Below, piece after piece: positions 44,029 to 51,276 of a stretch of DNA of 64,000 nt. The notes below the pieces were generated by a model, which ran no database searches, was not told the origin of the DNA, and was given only the letters and a program-made list of their open reading frames with translations. A program made the position numbers and the translations under genes. The DNA comes from VFMC01 sp040398525 (lineage in GTDB: Bacteria; Actinomycetota; Acidimicrobiia; Acidimicrobiales; Ilumatobacteraceae). How positions within the stretch are numbered: the first letter of the stretch is position 1; each line of letters begins with the position of its first letter. The stretch is from the NCBI GenBank assembly GCA_040398525.1, contig JBBATY010000015.1:1-64000 (forward strand). Direction: 5' to 3'.

Positions 44029-44088
44029 GGTGTCCTCCAAGGATCGGGCGGCGGCTGACGAGCGGCGGGGGTGAGCGGAACGTGACGG

Positions 44089-45480
44089 TCAGGCGAGCGA
44101 ATCGATGATGGCAGCGATGTCGTCGACCGTGGTGAGCGGGTTGACCACGCAGATGCGCAGCACCGTCTCACCCTGCCACGCCGTGGGCACCACGAACGCC
44201 GTCCCCTCGTCGAGCAGCCGATCGCTCCACTGCTGGTACTGCTCGGCCGACCAGCCGACACGGCGGAACAGCACCACGCTCAGCTCCGGTGGCATGACCA
44301 GCTCGAGGTGCGGCGACGCGGCAACGAGCGCCGCGCCCTCGTGGGCCACGCGCATCGTCTCCTCCACCGCGTCGCGGTAGGCGTCGGTGCCGTGGGTGGC
44401 CAGGCTGAACCAGAAGGGCAGCCCACGCGCCCGCCGCGACAGGTGGTGGGCGAGGTCACTCGGGTTCCACTCGTCGTCGGCGTCGGTGTGGAGCACGTCG
44501 AGGTACTCGGCGTGCTGGGTATGGGCCCGCCGGGCCACCGTCGGGTCGCGGTAGACGAGCGCGCAGCAGTCGAACGGGGCGAACAGCCACTTGTGCGGAT
44601 CGACGATGAAGCTGTCGGCCCGCTCGATGCCGACGAAGCGGTCGCGCACGCTCGGCGCGGCCAGCGCAGCGCCCCCGTAGGCACCGTCGACATGGAGCCA
44701 GGTGCCCAGCCGCTCGGCGAGCTCGGCGGCAGCAGCGAGGTCGTCGATCACCCCGGCGTTGGTGGTGCCGCACGTGGCCACGATGGCGAACAGCCGCTCG
44801 CGATCGGCGTCGTCGAGCTCGGCGACCACCTGCTCGAGCGCGGCGCCGCGCATCCGACCCTGGTCGTCGGCGGGCACCATCACCACATCGGCGTCCATCG
44901 CTCGCGCCGCCGACGCCACGCTCGAGTGCGCTCCCGCCGAGGTGACGATCAGCCCGCGCGTCCGGTCGAGGCGACCCTCGGCCCGGTGACGCCACTGCCA
45001 GCGGGCAGCGATCAGCGCCGACAGGTTGCCGGCGGTGCCGCCGCTGACGAACGCACCACCCGCGGTGGCGGGCAGCCCGACGAGGTCGGCGATGTAGCGC
45101 AGCGCCTCGTTCTCGGCGTGCACCGCACCGGCCCCCTCCAGCCACGAGCCGGCGTAGATGCTCGACGCGCCGACGACGAGGTCGAACAGGATCGAGGCCT
45201 CGGTGGGTGCCGCGGGGACGAAGCTCAGAAAGCGTGGGTGGTCGACGCTGATGCACGCCGGAGCCAGCACGTCGGCGAACACGCGCAATGCCTCGAGGCC
45301 ACCCAGCCCCTTCGGCGTGATGGTGCGCCCGGCCATCGCGCGCAACTCGGCCGGCGGGCGGCTGCGGTCGAGCGGTGGCGGATCGAGGCGCATCCGGTCG
45401 ACGGCGTAGCGCAGCACAGCCTGGGTGAGCACCTCGAACGACCCATCGTGGGCGTGCATCGAACCGGCCCGGTCGGCCAT
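44089..45480 (-). CDS. PLP-dependent amino-acid decarboxylase (group II)
   Basis: A 463-residue fold type I PLP enzyme. GGAFVSGGTAGNLSALIAAR binds the cofactor phosphate, WLHVDGAYGGAAL carries the Asp that contacts the pyridine nitrogen, and DPHKWLFAPFDCCALV supplies the Schiff-base lysine near residue 296. This is the glutamate/tyrosine/aromatic-amino-acid decarboxylase family; the substrate cannot be read from motifs alone. It lies upstream of and on the same strand as the amidohydrolase, separated by 60 bases. Confidence 0.85.
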   Translation of the reverse strand: MADRAGSMHAHDGSFEVLTQAVLRYAVDRMRLDPPPLDRSRPPAELRAMAGRTITPKGLGGLEALRVFADVLAPACISVDHPRFLSFVPAAPTEASILFDLVVGASSIYAGSWLEGAGAVHAENEALRYIADLVGLPATAGGAFVSGGTAGNLSALIAARWQWRHRAEGRLDRTRGLIVTSAGAHSSVASAARAMDADVVMVPADDQGRMRGAALEQVVAELDDADRERLFAIVATCGTTNAGVIDDLAAAAELAERLGTWLHVDGAYGGAALAAPSVRDRFVGIERADSFIVDPHKWLFAPFDCCALVYRDPTVARRAHTQHAEYLDVLHTDADDEWNPSDLAHHLSRRARGLPFWFSLATHGTDAYRDAVEETMRVAHEGAALVAASPHLELVMPPELSVVLFRRVGWSAEQYQQWSDRLLDEGTAFVVPTAWQGETVLRICVVNPLTTVDDIAAIIDSLA

Positions 45481-45493
45481 GACGCAGCCGACC

Positions 45494-45649
45494 TCAGACG
45501 TTCAGGTCGAGCAGCTCGCTGCCCTCGTGGCGCGTCGACGCATCCTTGTCGAGCACCGCGCCGAGCACGGCGGCGATGACCGCGCCGCCCATGGCTGCCA
45601 GCATGGGGAACAGGCACAGGACGATGATCATGACGATGGCACCGGGCAC
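45494..45649 (-). CDS. Small membrane protein, 51 residues
   Basis: GTG 45649 opens a 51-residue frame: MPGAIVMIIVLCLFP, then LAAMGGAVIAAVLGAVL, ending in the charged tail DKDASTRHEGSELLDLNV. It is a hydrophobic hairpin or single helix with a polar C-terminus. TAGGAT on the minus strand ends exactly 6 bases before the GTG, the commonest leaderless geometry in this window. It lies between ridA and the decarboxylase gene on the same strand. Function unknown. Confidence 0.65.
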   Translation of the reverse strand: MPGAIVMIIVLCLFPMLAAMGGAVIAAVLGAVLDKDASTRHEGSELLDLNV

Positions 45650-45666
45650 GGGACGATCCTAGCTGC

Positions 45667-46020
45667 TCAGCCCTGCGGCTTGAAGGCCCAGGCCTCGATC
45701 TCGACCACACCACCCAAGGGCAGCGAAGCGACCCCGATGGTGCTGCGCGCCGGGCGGGCGTCGCCGAACCCGGCGACGTAGGCCTCGTTGAACGTGGCGA
45801 AGGTGTCCATGTCGGTGAGGAAGCACAACGTCTTCGCGACATCGGCGAGCGTGGCGCCCATCGAAGCCAGCTGTGCCTTCAGGTTCTCGACGGCCTGCGC
45901 AGTCTGCGTGGCGACCCCACCGGGCACCAGTGAACCGTCCTTCAGGCCGAGCTGACCACTCACGATGATCCAGTCGCCGGCACGCACGGCAGGTGTGTAA
46001 GGGCCCACGGGTTTGCTCAT
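45667..46020 (-). CDS. ridA: RidA/YjgF/YER057c/UK114-family protein
   Basis: A 117-residue trimeric enamine/imine deaminase-like protein. PVGPYTPAVRAGDWIIVSGQLGLKDG, DVAKTLCFLTDMDTFATFNEAY and ARSTIGVASLPLGGVVEIEAWA are hallmark segments, the Arg in PARSTIGV being the substrate ligand. RidA clears reactive enamines from PLP enzymes such as threonine dehydratase. ATG 46020 follows TACGAT on the minus strand by 6 bases; an upstream in-frame ATG at 46050 would overlap the divergent gene. Confidence 0.9.
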   Translation of the reverse strand: MSKPVGPYTPAVRAGDWIIVSGQLGLKDGSLVPGGVATQTAQAVENLKAQLASMGATLADVAKTLCFLTDMDTFATFNEAYVAGFGDARPARSTIGVASLPLGGVVEIEAWAFKPQG

Positions 46021-46026
46021 GACCTC

Positions 46027-46036
46027 ATCGTAGGCT
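46027..46036. promoter_or_regulatory. Overlapping divergent -10s of ridA and lipoprotein gene
   Basis: ATCGTAGGCT holds TAGGCT rightward (46031-46036; GTG 46044, 7 bases on) and TACGAT leftward (46032-46027; ridA ATG 46020, 6 bases on). The hexamers share the central TA, the same geometry as between dut and selA. Confidence 0.5.
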
Positions 46037-46043
46037 GGGGGCC

Positions 46044-46961
46044 GTGACACCGTGGAACCTGCGTCTCACCCGTCGCCGCTTCGTCGCCGGTGCTGCGGGG
46101 GCAACCGGCCTGGGCGCCGTCCTGTCGGCCTGTGGCGGCGGATCGAGCAGCACCGATTCGACGATCGACGACACCGCCACGAGCACGCCACTCGGCACGC
46201 TCGCCGTCGACGACGGCTTCGTCGTCATCCAGCGCTACCCCCCGTCGTCGGTGGCCACCGGCCAGGTGCGCCTCACCGTGTCGATCGCCGATGCCACGGC
46301 GACGCTGCAGCGCACCGGCCCCGACCGGTTGGTGGGCGAGATCCGCAACGAGGACGGCAACCTGATCGATCAGTTCGACGTGCCCCGGCGCGGCGCCGGC
46401 CTCGACGTCGCCTACTGGGCCATCGAGACCACCATCCCGGCGCGCGGCCTGTACGACTTCCGGGTCGAAGGCGCCGTGGGCGATCCCACGCCGTTCCTCG
46501 TCTTCGACCCCTCCGAGATCGCCATCCCCTGCGTCGGCGAGGTGCTCCCACCCGTCGACACACCCACCCTCGCCGACCCGCGCGGTGTCGACCCGGTGTG
46601 CACCCGCCTCGAGGGCGCCTGCCCGTTCCACGAGGTCACCCTCGGCGAGGCACTCGCCTCGGGCAAGCCGGTGGTGTACCTCATCGGCACGCCTGCGCAC
46701 TGCAGCACCGGCACGTGCGCGCCGGGGCTCGACTTCCTGATCGAGGCCGCTGCGCCCTATGCCGATTCCGCCGTGTTCGTGCACGCCGAGGTGTACGCCG
46801 ACTCGGCCGCCACCACCCTGGCCCCGGCCGTGGGCGACTACCAGCTCGACTACGAGCCGGTGCTGTGGATCACCGACGCGAGCGGCGTCGTGCAGCGCCG
46901 CGTCGACATCGTGTGGGACCTCGACGAGATCACGGCGATCCTGGCCGACACGCTCGGCTGA
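46044..46961 (+). CDS. Tat-exported thioredoxin-like lipoprotein
   Basis: A 305-residue protein with a twin-arginine leader (LTRRRFVAGAAGATGLGAVL) and lipobox LSAC (Cys30). An immunoglobulin-like N-terminal domain (about 50-150) precedes a thioredoxin-like segment: GKPVVYLIGTPAHCSTGTCAPGLDFL near residue 215 has two cysteines spaced C-x4-C instead of C-x2-C, then a typical VFVHAEVYAD strand and EPVLWITDASGVV. It might reduce or sense thiols outside the membrane. Function unproven. Confidence 0.75.
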   Translation: MTPWNLRLTRRRFVAGAAGATGLGAVLSACGGGSSSTDSTIDDTATSTPLGTLAVDDGFVVIQRYPPSSVATGQVRLTVSIADATATLQRTGPDRLVGEIRNEDGNLIDQFDVPRRGAGLDVAYWAIETTIPARGLYDFRVEGAVGDPTPFLVFDPSEIAIPCVGEVLPPVDTPTLADPRGVDPVCTRLEGACPFHEVTLGEALASGKPVVYLIGTPAHCSTGTCAPGLDFLIEAAAPYADSAVFVHAEVYADSAATTLAPAVGDYQLDYEPVLWITDASGVVQRRVDIVWDLDEITAILADTLG

Positions 46962-46985
46962 GCTCGCGGCCGCACGCAGCTGGAC

Positions 46986-47405
46986 TCACGCGCCGAAGCG
47001 CAGTTCGACCCCGTCACCGCTCAGCTCGAGCGCACCGTCCGACGACGACACGGCGGTGACCCGCGCCAACGCACCGAGGTACGCTCCCTCGAGCTCCATC
47101 ACGCCCTCGCCCATGCAGGCCATCTCGGTGGCGATGACGGCACCCACCGCGACCGTCGAGCCGTCGACGGTGAGATCGGCCCCGTACGTGTTGCACGCCG
47201 AGGTGCCGGCGGCCCGGCCGTCGACGACGGTCAAGGTGACCGGTGCGTCGGCCACCAGGGCCAGCGCGGCACCATCGACCGACCCACCGGTCAGGGTCCA
47301 GGTGCTGTCACCAAAGGGGTCCGACATCGCGCTGTCGTCGGAGCCACAGGCTCCGCCGACGACAACGACCAGACAGGTACAGGCGATGCGGGCGAGCAGC
47401 TTCAT
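46986..47405 (-). CDS. META-domain (HslJ-like) lipoprotein
   Basis: A 139-residue lipoprotein with signal ending VGGAC (about Cys20). The META domain is seen as STWTLTGGSVDGAAL, TLTVVDGRAAGTSACNTYGADLTV and AVIATEMACMGEGVMELEGAYLGAL, including the CNxY and ACM signatures. META proteins are small extracytoplasmic beta-folds of unclear role, often stress-linked. A GGAGA Shine-Dalgarno lies before ATG 47405. Confidence 0.85.
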   Translation of the reverse strand: MKLLARIACTCLVVVVGGACGSDDSAMSDPFGDSTWTLTGGSVDGAALALVADAPVTLTVVDGRAAGTSACNTYGADLTVDGSTVAVGAVIATEMACMGEGVMELEGAYLGALARVTAVSSSDGALELSGDGVELRFGA

Positions 47406-47482
47406 CGATGTTCTCCAGCGCTGGGCCCGAGCACGTGGTCGGGCCGACGTCGCGCCGGGGGCCGACGCGTCGCCGCAGTCTG

Positions 47483-47970
47483 TCAGCTGAACGACGAGCC
47501 GCAGCCGCAGGTACGCGTGGCGTTGGGGTTGGTGATCGAGAAGCCGGCCTGGTTGAGGCCGTCCTTGTNNNNNNNNNNNNNNNNNNNNNNNNNNNNNNNN
47601 NNNNNNNNNNNNNNNNNNNNNNNNNNNNNNNNNNNNNNNNNNNNNNNNNNNNNNNNNNNNNNNNNNNNCGCGTGGCGTTGGGGTTGGTGATCGAGAAGCC
47701 GGCCTGGTTGAGGCCGTCCTTGTAGTCGAGCGTGGCGCCCTCGAGCAGCTGCTTGGAGGCCGGGTCGACGACCACCATCACCTCGATGCCGTTCGAACCG
47801 AACGTGGCCTTCTCGTCGTCGGCGGCGATGTCGCCATCGAAGAACATCTCGTACGAGAAGCCGCTGCAGCCACCAGGGCGCACGGCGACGCGCAATGCCA
47901 GGTCGGCAGCGCCTTCGGCCTCGAGCAGTTCCTTGACCTTGGTTGCGGCAGTGTCGGTGAGCGTGATCAC
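47483..47970 (-). CDS. erpA: A-type iron-sulfur cluster carrier (interrupted by assembly gap)
   Basis: Begins at GTG 47970 (Shine-Dalgarno GAGGAG) and ends at TGA 47483-47485, crossing 100 N. The two sides are in different frames only because 55 bases are duplicated across the gap. Removing the N run and one copy leaves 333 bases encoding exactly 110 residues with the three cluster-ligating cysteines, Cys35 (GGCSGFSY), Cys103 and Cys105 (TCGCGSSF). It passes Fe-S clusters to client proteins; mrp, another cluster carrier, is divergent. Confidence 0.92.
47514..47568. repeat. Contig-end duplication, left copy (55 bases)
   Basis: Identical to 47669-47723 on the other side of the N run. It is probably one sequence present once in the genome, left at both contig ends by a k = 55 assembly graph. 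Confidence 0.9.
47569..47668. other. Assembly gap, 100 N
   Basis: Exactly 100 undefined bases, a conventional scaffold-gap length, flanked by identical 55-base sequences. The true gap length is almost certainly negative (minus 55). Confidence 0.95.
47669..47723. repeat. Contig-end duplication, right copy (55 bases)
   Basis: Second copy of 47514-47568; see the erpA entry for why collapsing the two restores an intact gene. Confidence 0.9.
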
Positions 47971-48047
47971 GGTGGGTTCTCCTCTTCGGACGGGCTGAAC
48001 CGGTAGACGACGAGCAGTCTAACGCCGGACGCCCGTACAATCATCCC

Positions 48048-49238
48048 GTGGCTCGTCCCCCCGCCTCCCCTCCGGGTGAGCACGACGTGCTCGACCTGCT
48101 CCGTGCCGTCATCGACCCCGAGCTCGGCGCCGACATCGTCTCGCTCGGCATGGTGCCCGGCGTCAGCGTGTCCGCCGACGGGGTCGTCATCGTGCAGGTG
48201 AAGCTCACCATCGGTGGCTGCCCGCTGCGCGCCCAGATCAAGAAGGACATCGAGACCCGCGTCGCGGTGCACCCCGGTGTCACCGACGTGCGCATCGACT
48301 GGGGCGAGATGACACCCGACGAGCGCAGCGAGCTGATGACCAAGGCGCGCTGGAACGCCCGCGAGAACGCCCCCGACACCGAGGTGCCCCAGTCGTGCAA
48401 GGTGCTCGCCATCGCGAGCGGCAAGGGTGGCGTGGGCAAGAGCTCCGTCACCGTCAACCTGGCTGCTGCCGTCGCCGCACAGGGTTTCACCGTCGGCGTG
48501 CTCGACGCCGACATCTGGGGGTTCTCGGTGCCCCGGCTGCTCGGCATCTCCGACCGGCTCGAGGCCGAGAAGGTCGACGACGGTGACAAACCGAAGATCA
48601 TGCCCAACGAGCTCGCCGTCGGCCGCGGCCGACTGAAGGTGGTGAGCACCGGCTTCCTCGTCGACGAGGACACTGCGCTGATGTGGCGCGGCCTGATGCT
48701 CACCAAGGCCGTCGAGCAGTTCCTGCGCGACGTGCGCTGGGGCGAGCTCGACTACCTGTTCATCGACATGCCGCCGGGCACCGGCGACGTGCAGATGGGC
48801 CTTGCGCGGATGCTGCCGCGCACCGATCTGCTGATCGTCACCACACCTGCGCTGGCCGCACAGAAGGTTGCGGCCCGAGCCGCCGACATGGCCCGGCGCA
48901 GCTTCTTGCGGGTGTGCGGTGTGATCGAGAACATGAGCGCCTTCACCTGCGAGCACGGCGAGTCGTATGCACTGTTCGGCGAGGGTGGCGGCCAGGCGCT
49001 CGCCGACGAGGTCGGTGTGGCCCTGCTCGGCCGGATCCCCATCGAGCCGACGGTCGCCGCCGGCGGCGACGCCGGGCGTCCGGTGGCGCTCGACGGCACC
49101 GGGCCGGCGGCCGACGAGTTCCGCCGCATCGCCCGGTTGATCATCGACGAGGTCGCCCCGCCCACCAACATGGCCGGTTGCTCGGCGCGGATGCTCGACC
49201 TGGTCGCCGCTGCACTCGATGCTCGCGACAAGGGCTGA
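48048..49238 (+). CDS. mrp: Mrp/NBP35-family Fe-S cluster carrier ATPase
   Basis: A 396-residue protein. An N-terminal MIP18/DUF59 domain (about 10-95, with LTIGGCPLRAQIKKDIE) is fused to the P-loop ATPase: IASGKGGVGKSSVTVNLAAAVA near residue 123, DADIWGFSVPRLLG, DYLFIDMPPGTGDVQMGL. The cluster-binding CxxC of many Mrp proteins is not intact: the segment reads ENMSAFTCEHGESYALFG with a single cysteine. TACAAT (48036-48041) lies exactly 6 bases before GTG 48048. Divergent from erpA. Confidence 0.92.
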   Translation: MARPPASPPGEHDVLDLLRAVIDPELGADIVSLGMVPGVSVSADGVVIVQVKLTIGGCPLRAQIKKDIETRVAVHPGVTDVRIDWGEMTPDERSELMTKARWNARENAPDTEVPQSCKVLAIASGKGGVGKSSVTVNLAAAVAAQGFTVGVLDADIWGFSVPRLLGISDRLEAEKVDDGDKPKIMPNELAVGRGRLKVVSTGFLVDEDTALMWRGLMLTKAVEQFLRDVRWGELDYLFIDMPPGTGDVQMGLARMLPRTDLLIVTTPALAAQKVAARAADMARRSFLRVCGVIENMSAFTCEHGESYALFGEGGGQALADEVGVALLGRIPIEPTVAAGGDAGRPVALDGTGPAADEFRRIARLIIDEVAPPTNMAGCSARMLDLVAAALDARDKG

Positions 49239-49276
49239 ACGGCCCTGAGATCACCCTCTGGATTCTTTGTTTAGAG

Positions 49277-49306
49277 GAAAAGAGTTCCCTCTACGTTGTG
49301 TACACT
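49277..49306 (+). promoter_or_regulatory. Promoter and imperfect inverted repeat
   Basis: TACACT (49301-49306) is the -10, 7 bases before the next ATG. Just upstream AGAGGAA and TTCCCTCT form an imperfect inverted repeat within a locally AT-richer stretch, a possible operator. Confidence 0.4.
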
Positions 49307-49313
49307 CGGGGAC

Positions 49314-49913
49314 ATGTCCGAGCACACCGAACACGAAAAAGCTGTTCGCCGTTACCTCCAGTCGCGCCGTGATCCGTCGACATTGCTCGATTCCGACGAG
49401 ATCGAGCGTCTGCAGCAGCAGATCGATTCCACGGCCGACCCGATCGAGCAATTGCGCCTGATCTCACAGCTCGAACGCGCCAAGCAGGTCGACCTTTCGC
49501 ATATCGAGCACGAGTTCATCCGTTGCGCCAAACAATGGGCAGAAGCAAACGACATCTCGGTATCGGCATTCCGCAACCTCGACGTCCCCGACGCCACCCT
49601 GCGCGCCGCCGGGCTGATCGCAGGCTCCGGACGCAAGCCGGGCCGCCCGAAGGCCGACCGGTCGGCCCGTGCGCCGCGTAGTTCGGGCCGCTCGTCGGGC
49701 AATGTGTCGATCGAGCAGGTCAAGGCCCATGTGGGCTCGCTCAGCGAGCGGTTCACCCTGAACGACGTCGTCGACGGGGTGAAGGCCAGCTCGATGACGG
49801 TCCGCAAGGCGGTCACCGAGATGGTCGACGCCGGCCAGGTGCGCCGCCTCGGGCCCGCCCAGGACCACGCCGGCCGCGGCCGGGCCCCGATCGAGTACCA
49901 GCTCGTCGGCTGA
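49314..49913 (+). CDS. Putative DNA-binding protein, AT-hook plus winged helix
   Basis: A 199-residue protein of no family I can name. The N-terminal half is helical and charged (DEIERLQQQIDSTADPIEQLRLISQLERAKQ). Near residue 110 GRKPGRPKAD resembles an AT-hook, inside a basic Ser/Arg-rich linker. The C-terminal 65 residues (SLSERFTLNDVVDGVKASSMTVRKAVTEMVDAGQVRRLG) look like a winged helix. I infer a nucleoid-associated or regulatory protein. ATG 49314 follows TACACT by 7 bases. Confidence 0.6.
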   Translation: MSEHTEHEKAVRRYLQSRRDPSTLLDSDEIERLQQQIDSTADPIEQLRLISQLERAKQVDLSHIEHEFIRCAKQWAEANDISVSAFRNLDVPDATLRAAGLIAGSGRKPGRPKADRSARAPRSSGRSSGNVSIEQVKAHVGSLSERFTLNDVVDGVKASSMTVRKAVTEMVDAGQVRRLGPAQDHAGRGRAPIEYQLVG

Positions 49914-49916
49914 CGC

Positions 49917-50666
49917 CTACAGCTCGTCGTAGCCGGCCTCGCCGGGCAGCAGCACCCCGACGATCCGCCCGTCGACGAACTGGACCTTCGGCAGGATGCA
50001 CGGCGGCGGCGGCATGTCCGCTGCGACCCGCATCGCCTCGTCGACCGCACCGAAGCCGGCGAGGAACTGCAGGTTCTTGATCGTCGGCGGCATCATCGTC
50101 AGCTCACCGGCCGCCTGGCGGGCGAGCGCCTCAGTCGGACGCACCCACAGGCTGGCGATGGTCTCGTTGTCGTCGTGCACCGAGGTCTGCTCGGGCGGCG
50201 CCGGCACGAGGTAGAACCGCGTATCGAACCGACGCTGCTCGCCGATCGGCGTGATCCAGTGGCTCACCCAGGCCATCTCGGCGATCGTCGGCACGAGGTC
50301 GTGGACCTCGCACAGGGCCAGCAGTTCGGCGCTGCCGTCGTGGATCGCGTGACGCTCGGCGAGGGCCGGGTGCCCGTCGACGACGTGCGCACCCGTCACC
50401 CGGTGGGTGGCCAGCAGCACACCGGCCTCCTCGAAGCACTCGCGGATGGCAGCCAGACGATGGGCGTACTCGACGTGCTCGCCGTCGTGGGTCTCGACCC
50501 GGCCGCCGGGGAACACGTACATCCCACTGCCGAACGCAGCCGCCAACGTGCGGCGCAGCATGAACACCTCGATGCCGTCACCCTCGGCGTGGTCGCGGAT
50601 CAGCATCACCGTCGCCGCAGGTCTGATGGGCACATCGGCGGGATCGAGGAGGGGTCGGTCGGTCAC
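49917..50666 (-). CDS. Nudix hydrolase-like protein
   Basis: A 249-residue protein. PAATVMLIRD and EVFMLRRTLAAAFGSGMYVFPGGRVE lead to a Nudix box, AAIRECFEEAGVLLA, whose glutamates are in place although the spacing from GG is enlarged by an insertion (HDGEHVEYAHRL), as in the NUDT19-like acyl-CoA diphosphatase group. The C-terminal half (FDTRFYLVPAP, ALWVRPTEAL-like) supports that group. GTG 50666 is the best start; AAGACT on the minus strand lies 6 bases upstream, overlapping the orn -10. Confidence 0.78.
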   Translation of the reverse strand: MTDRPLLDPADVPIRPAATVMLIRDHAEGDGIEVFMLRRTLAAAFGSGMYVFPGGRVETHDGEHVEYAHRLAAIRECFEEAGVLLATHRVTGAHVVDGHPALAERHAIHDGSAELLALCEVHDLVPTIAEMAWVSHWITPIGEQRRFDTRFYLVPAPPEQTSVHDDNETIASLWVRPTEALARQAAGELTMMPPTIKNLQFLAGFGAVDEAMRVAADMPPPPCILPKVQFVDGRIVGVLLPGEAGYDEL

Positions 50667-50671
50667 CTGGC

Positions 50672-50678
50672 TAGTCTT
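50672..50678. promoter_or_regulatory. Overlapping divergent -10s of orn and Nudix gene
   Basis: TAGTCTT gives TAGTCT rightward (50672-50677; orn GTG 8 bases on) and a weaker AAGACT leftward (50678-50673; Nudix GTG 6 bases on). Confidence 0.4.
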
Positions 50679-50685
50679 GCCGCTC

Positions 50686-51276
50686 GTGCTCGTCTGGATG
50701 GACCTGGAGATGACCGGTCTCGACCCGGTGCGCAATGTGATCGTCGAGATCGCGACGATCGTCACCGACGACGAGCTGAACATCGTCGCCGAAGGCCCCG
50801 ACCTCGTCGTCCACCAACCAGAGGACGCACTCGCGCTGATGGAGCCGGTGGTGGTCGAGATGCACACCAAGAGCGGCCTGCTCGACGCGATCCGCACCTC
50901 GACGATCACCCTCGACGAGGCCGGCGCCGCCACGCTCGCCTTCATCCGTGAGCATGTGCCCGTGGCCCGCACGGTGCCGCTGTGCGGCAACTCGATCGGC
51001 ATGGACCGCCGGTTCCTCGACCGCCACCTGCCGGAGATCGAGCACTGGCTGCACTATCGCAGCGTCGACGTGAGCACCATCAAGGAGTTGGCCCGGCGCT
51101 GGTACCCGGCCGTGCTCGCCACCCGGCCGTTCAAGGTCGGTACGCACCGAGCCCTCGACGACATCCGCGAGAGCATCGACGAGCTGCGCTTCTACCGCCA
51201 GCACCTGTTCGTGCCCACCGGCGCCACGGCACCTGGCGGCCCGGCACCCGACGGTGGCGATCAGCCCGTCGCCTGA
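50686..51276 (+). CDS. orn: Oligoribonuclease
   Basis: A 196-residue DEDDh 3'-5' exonuclease that finishes RNA decay by degrading dinucleotides, including pGpG. The motifs are WMDLEMTGLD (Exo I), LCGNSIGMDRRFL (Exo II) and HRALDDIRESIDELRFYR (Exo III with the catalytic His). SVDVSTIKELARRWYP is typical of Orn. TAGTCT lies 8 bases before GTG 50686. The 3' end overlaps the convergent glycosyltransferase by 16 bases. Confidence 0.95.
   Translation: MLVWMDLEMTGLDPVRNVIVEIATIVTDDELNIVAEGPDLVVHQPEDALALMEPVVVEMHTKSGLLDAIRTSTITLDEAGAATLAFIREHVPVARTVPLCGNSIGMDRRFLDRHLPEIEHWLHYRSVDVSTIKELARRWYPAVLATRPFKVGTHRALDDIRESIDELRFYRQHLFVPTGATAPGGPAPDGGDQPVA

Noticed and set aside
47483..47970. Frameshifted erpA as a pseudogene
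   Set aside because: The frame change equals the 155 artificial bases (100 N plus a duplicated 55-mer); collapsing them restores a full gene.
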